Assembly (NCBI RefSeq): GCF_900115045.1
Contig: NZ_FOVC01000002.1
Location: 62,001 to 126,000 of the forward strand
Length of the DNA stretch: 64,000 nucleotides
Source of the DNA: Izhakiella capsodis
GTDB taxonomy: Bacteria; Pseudomonadota; Gammaproteobacteria; Enterobacterales; Enterobacteriaceae
Direction of reading: 5' to 3'
In this document: one piece after another, positions 63,532 through 64,000 of the stretch
Layout of the letters: each line of letters starts with the position of its first letter
Numbering within the stretch: the stretch's first letter is position 1
Program-made: the position numbers and the translations under genes
The notes under the pieces: generated by a model
The model's database searches: none
Told to the model about the DNA's origin: nothing
Seen by the model: only the letters and a program-made list of their open reading frames with translations

Positions 63532-64000
63532 TTAATCATCCAGGAAGCTACGTAGTACTTCTGAACGACTTGGATGGCGCAGTTTACGTAGCGCTTTGGC
63601 TTCAATCTGGCGGATACGTTCACGTGTAACGTCAAACTGTTTGCCTACTTCTTCCAGTGTATGGTCGGTGTTCATATCAATACCGAAACGCATACGCAGG
63701 ACTTTTGCTTCACGAGCGGTCAGGCCGGCCAGCACATCATGGGTGGCAGAGCGCAAACTTTCTGAGGTAGCAGAATCCAGCGGCAGTTCGAGGGTGGTGT
63801 CCTCGATAAAATCACCCAGATGTGAATCTTCATCGTCGCCGATTGGTGTTTCCATCGAAATTGGTTCTTTGGCGATTTTCAGCACCTTACGGATTTTATC
63901 TTCCGGCATCAGCATACGCTCTGCCAGCTCTTCCGGCGTGGGCTCGCGACCCATTTCCTGTAGCATCTGACGGGAGATACGATTGAGCTTGTTGATGGTT
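63532..64000 (-). CDS. rpoD: RNA polymerase sigma-70 factor RpoD, C-terminal part
   Basis: The last 156 residues of the housekeeping sigma factor; the gene continues past the window. Region 3 begins at the edge (INKLNRISRQMLQEMGREPT). Region 4.1 reads LTAREAKVLRMRFGIDMNTD. Region 4.2, the helix-turn-helix that reads the -35 box, is HTLEEVGKQFDVTRERIRQI followed by EAKALRKLRHPSRSEVLRSF. The sequence is nearly identical to E. coli. Confidence 0.98.
   Translation of the reverse strand, partial: TINKLNRISRQMLQEMGREPTPEELAERMLMPEDKIRKVLKIAKEPISMETPIGDDEDSHLGDFIEDTTLELPLDSATSESLRSATHDVLAGLTAREAKVLRMRFGIDMNTDHTLEEVGKQFDVTRERIRQIEAKALRKLRHPSRSEVLRSFLDD

Overview
The window is a piece of enterobacterial chromosome, most likely from Erwinia or a close relative in Erwiniaceae. 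Nearly every core protein aligns over full length with its Escherichia coli counterpart as I remember it. However, the chromosome carries a complete ureABCEFGD urease cluster with urea, nickel and ammonium transporters. It also lacks many accessory genes found between the same core genes in E. coli (ula, cycA, ytfE-H, msrA, ytfQRT-yjfF). The species assignment is an inference from gene content; no search was run.

Layout. 1-7600: end of purA, the nsrR-rnr-rlmB operon, bsmA, a frameshifted yjfP, and the ribosomal operon rpsF-priB-rpsR-rplI. 8000-28350: ytfB, fklB, cpdB/cysQ, ytfJ, ytfK, ytfL, the tamA-tamB-ytfP envelope-assembly operon, an LprI-like protein, ppa, fbp/mpl, darP/tldE and cybC. 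This part follows E. coli minutes 95-96 in order. Near 28400 synteny jumps to the E. coli minute-71 group dolP-diaA-yraN-lpoA/rsmI, followed by the RNase P RNA gene. 34000-49040 is the accessory region. It holds a MipA/OmpV porin-like protein, a decayed MFS transporter, a frameshifted yfdX, an HdeD-like membrane protein fused to a predicted cysteine hydrolase, a MASE1 protein without an output domain, an Ail/OmpX barrel, an unusual two-permease ABC transporter, ynaI, ahpCF, a DUF1471 protein and a dead oligopeptide/nickel-type ATPase gene. 49040-52715: ampH and opgB. 53000-61910: nickel permease, urea channel, urease genes and amtB, all on the minus strand. The window ends with mug and the 3' end of rpoD.

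Functional themes. Urea uptake (yut), urea hydrolysis (UreABC), nickel supply and insertion (NiCoT permease, UreE/F/G/D) and ammonium transport (AmtB) form one coherent nitrogen-scavenging block. TamAB, DolP, LpoA, OpgB, AmpH, MipA, Ail and YnaI concern envelope assembly and integrity. NsrR and AhpCF handle nitrosative and oxidative stress.

The most unusual content is the YfdX / HdeD-hydrolase / MASE1 locus (35465-38975). It resembles part of the transmissible locus of heat resistance, but has a hydrolase domain on the HdeD-like protein. Also notable are three frameshifts that all fall in poly-A runs (yjfP, yfdX, MFS remnant), an NsrR with a shortened cysteine spacing, and an RNase P RNA with a reduced, AT-rich P3 region. 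No CRISPR array, tRNA, rRNA, complete insertion sequence or prophage was recognised.
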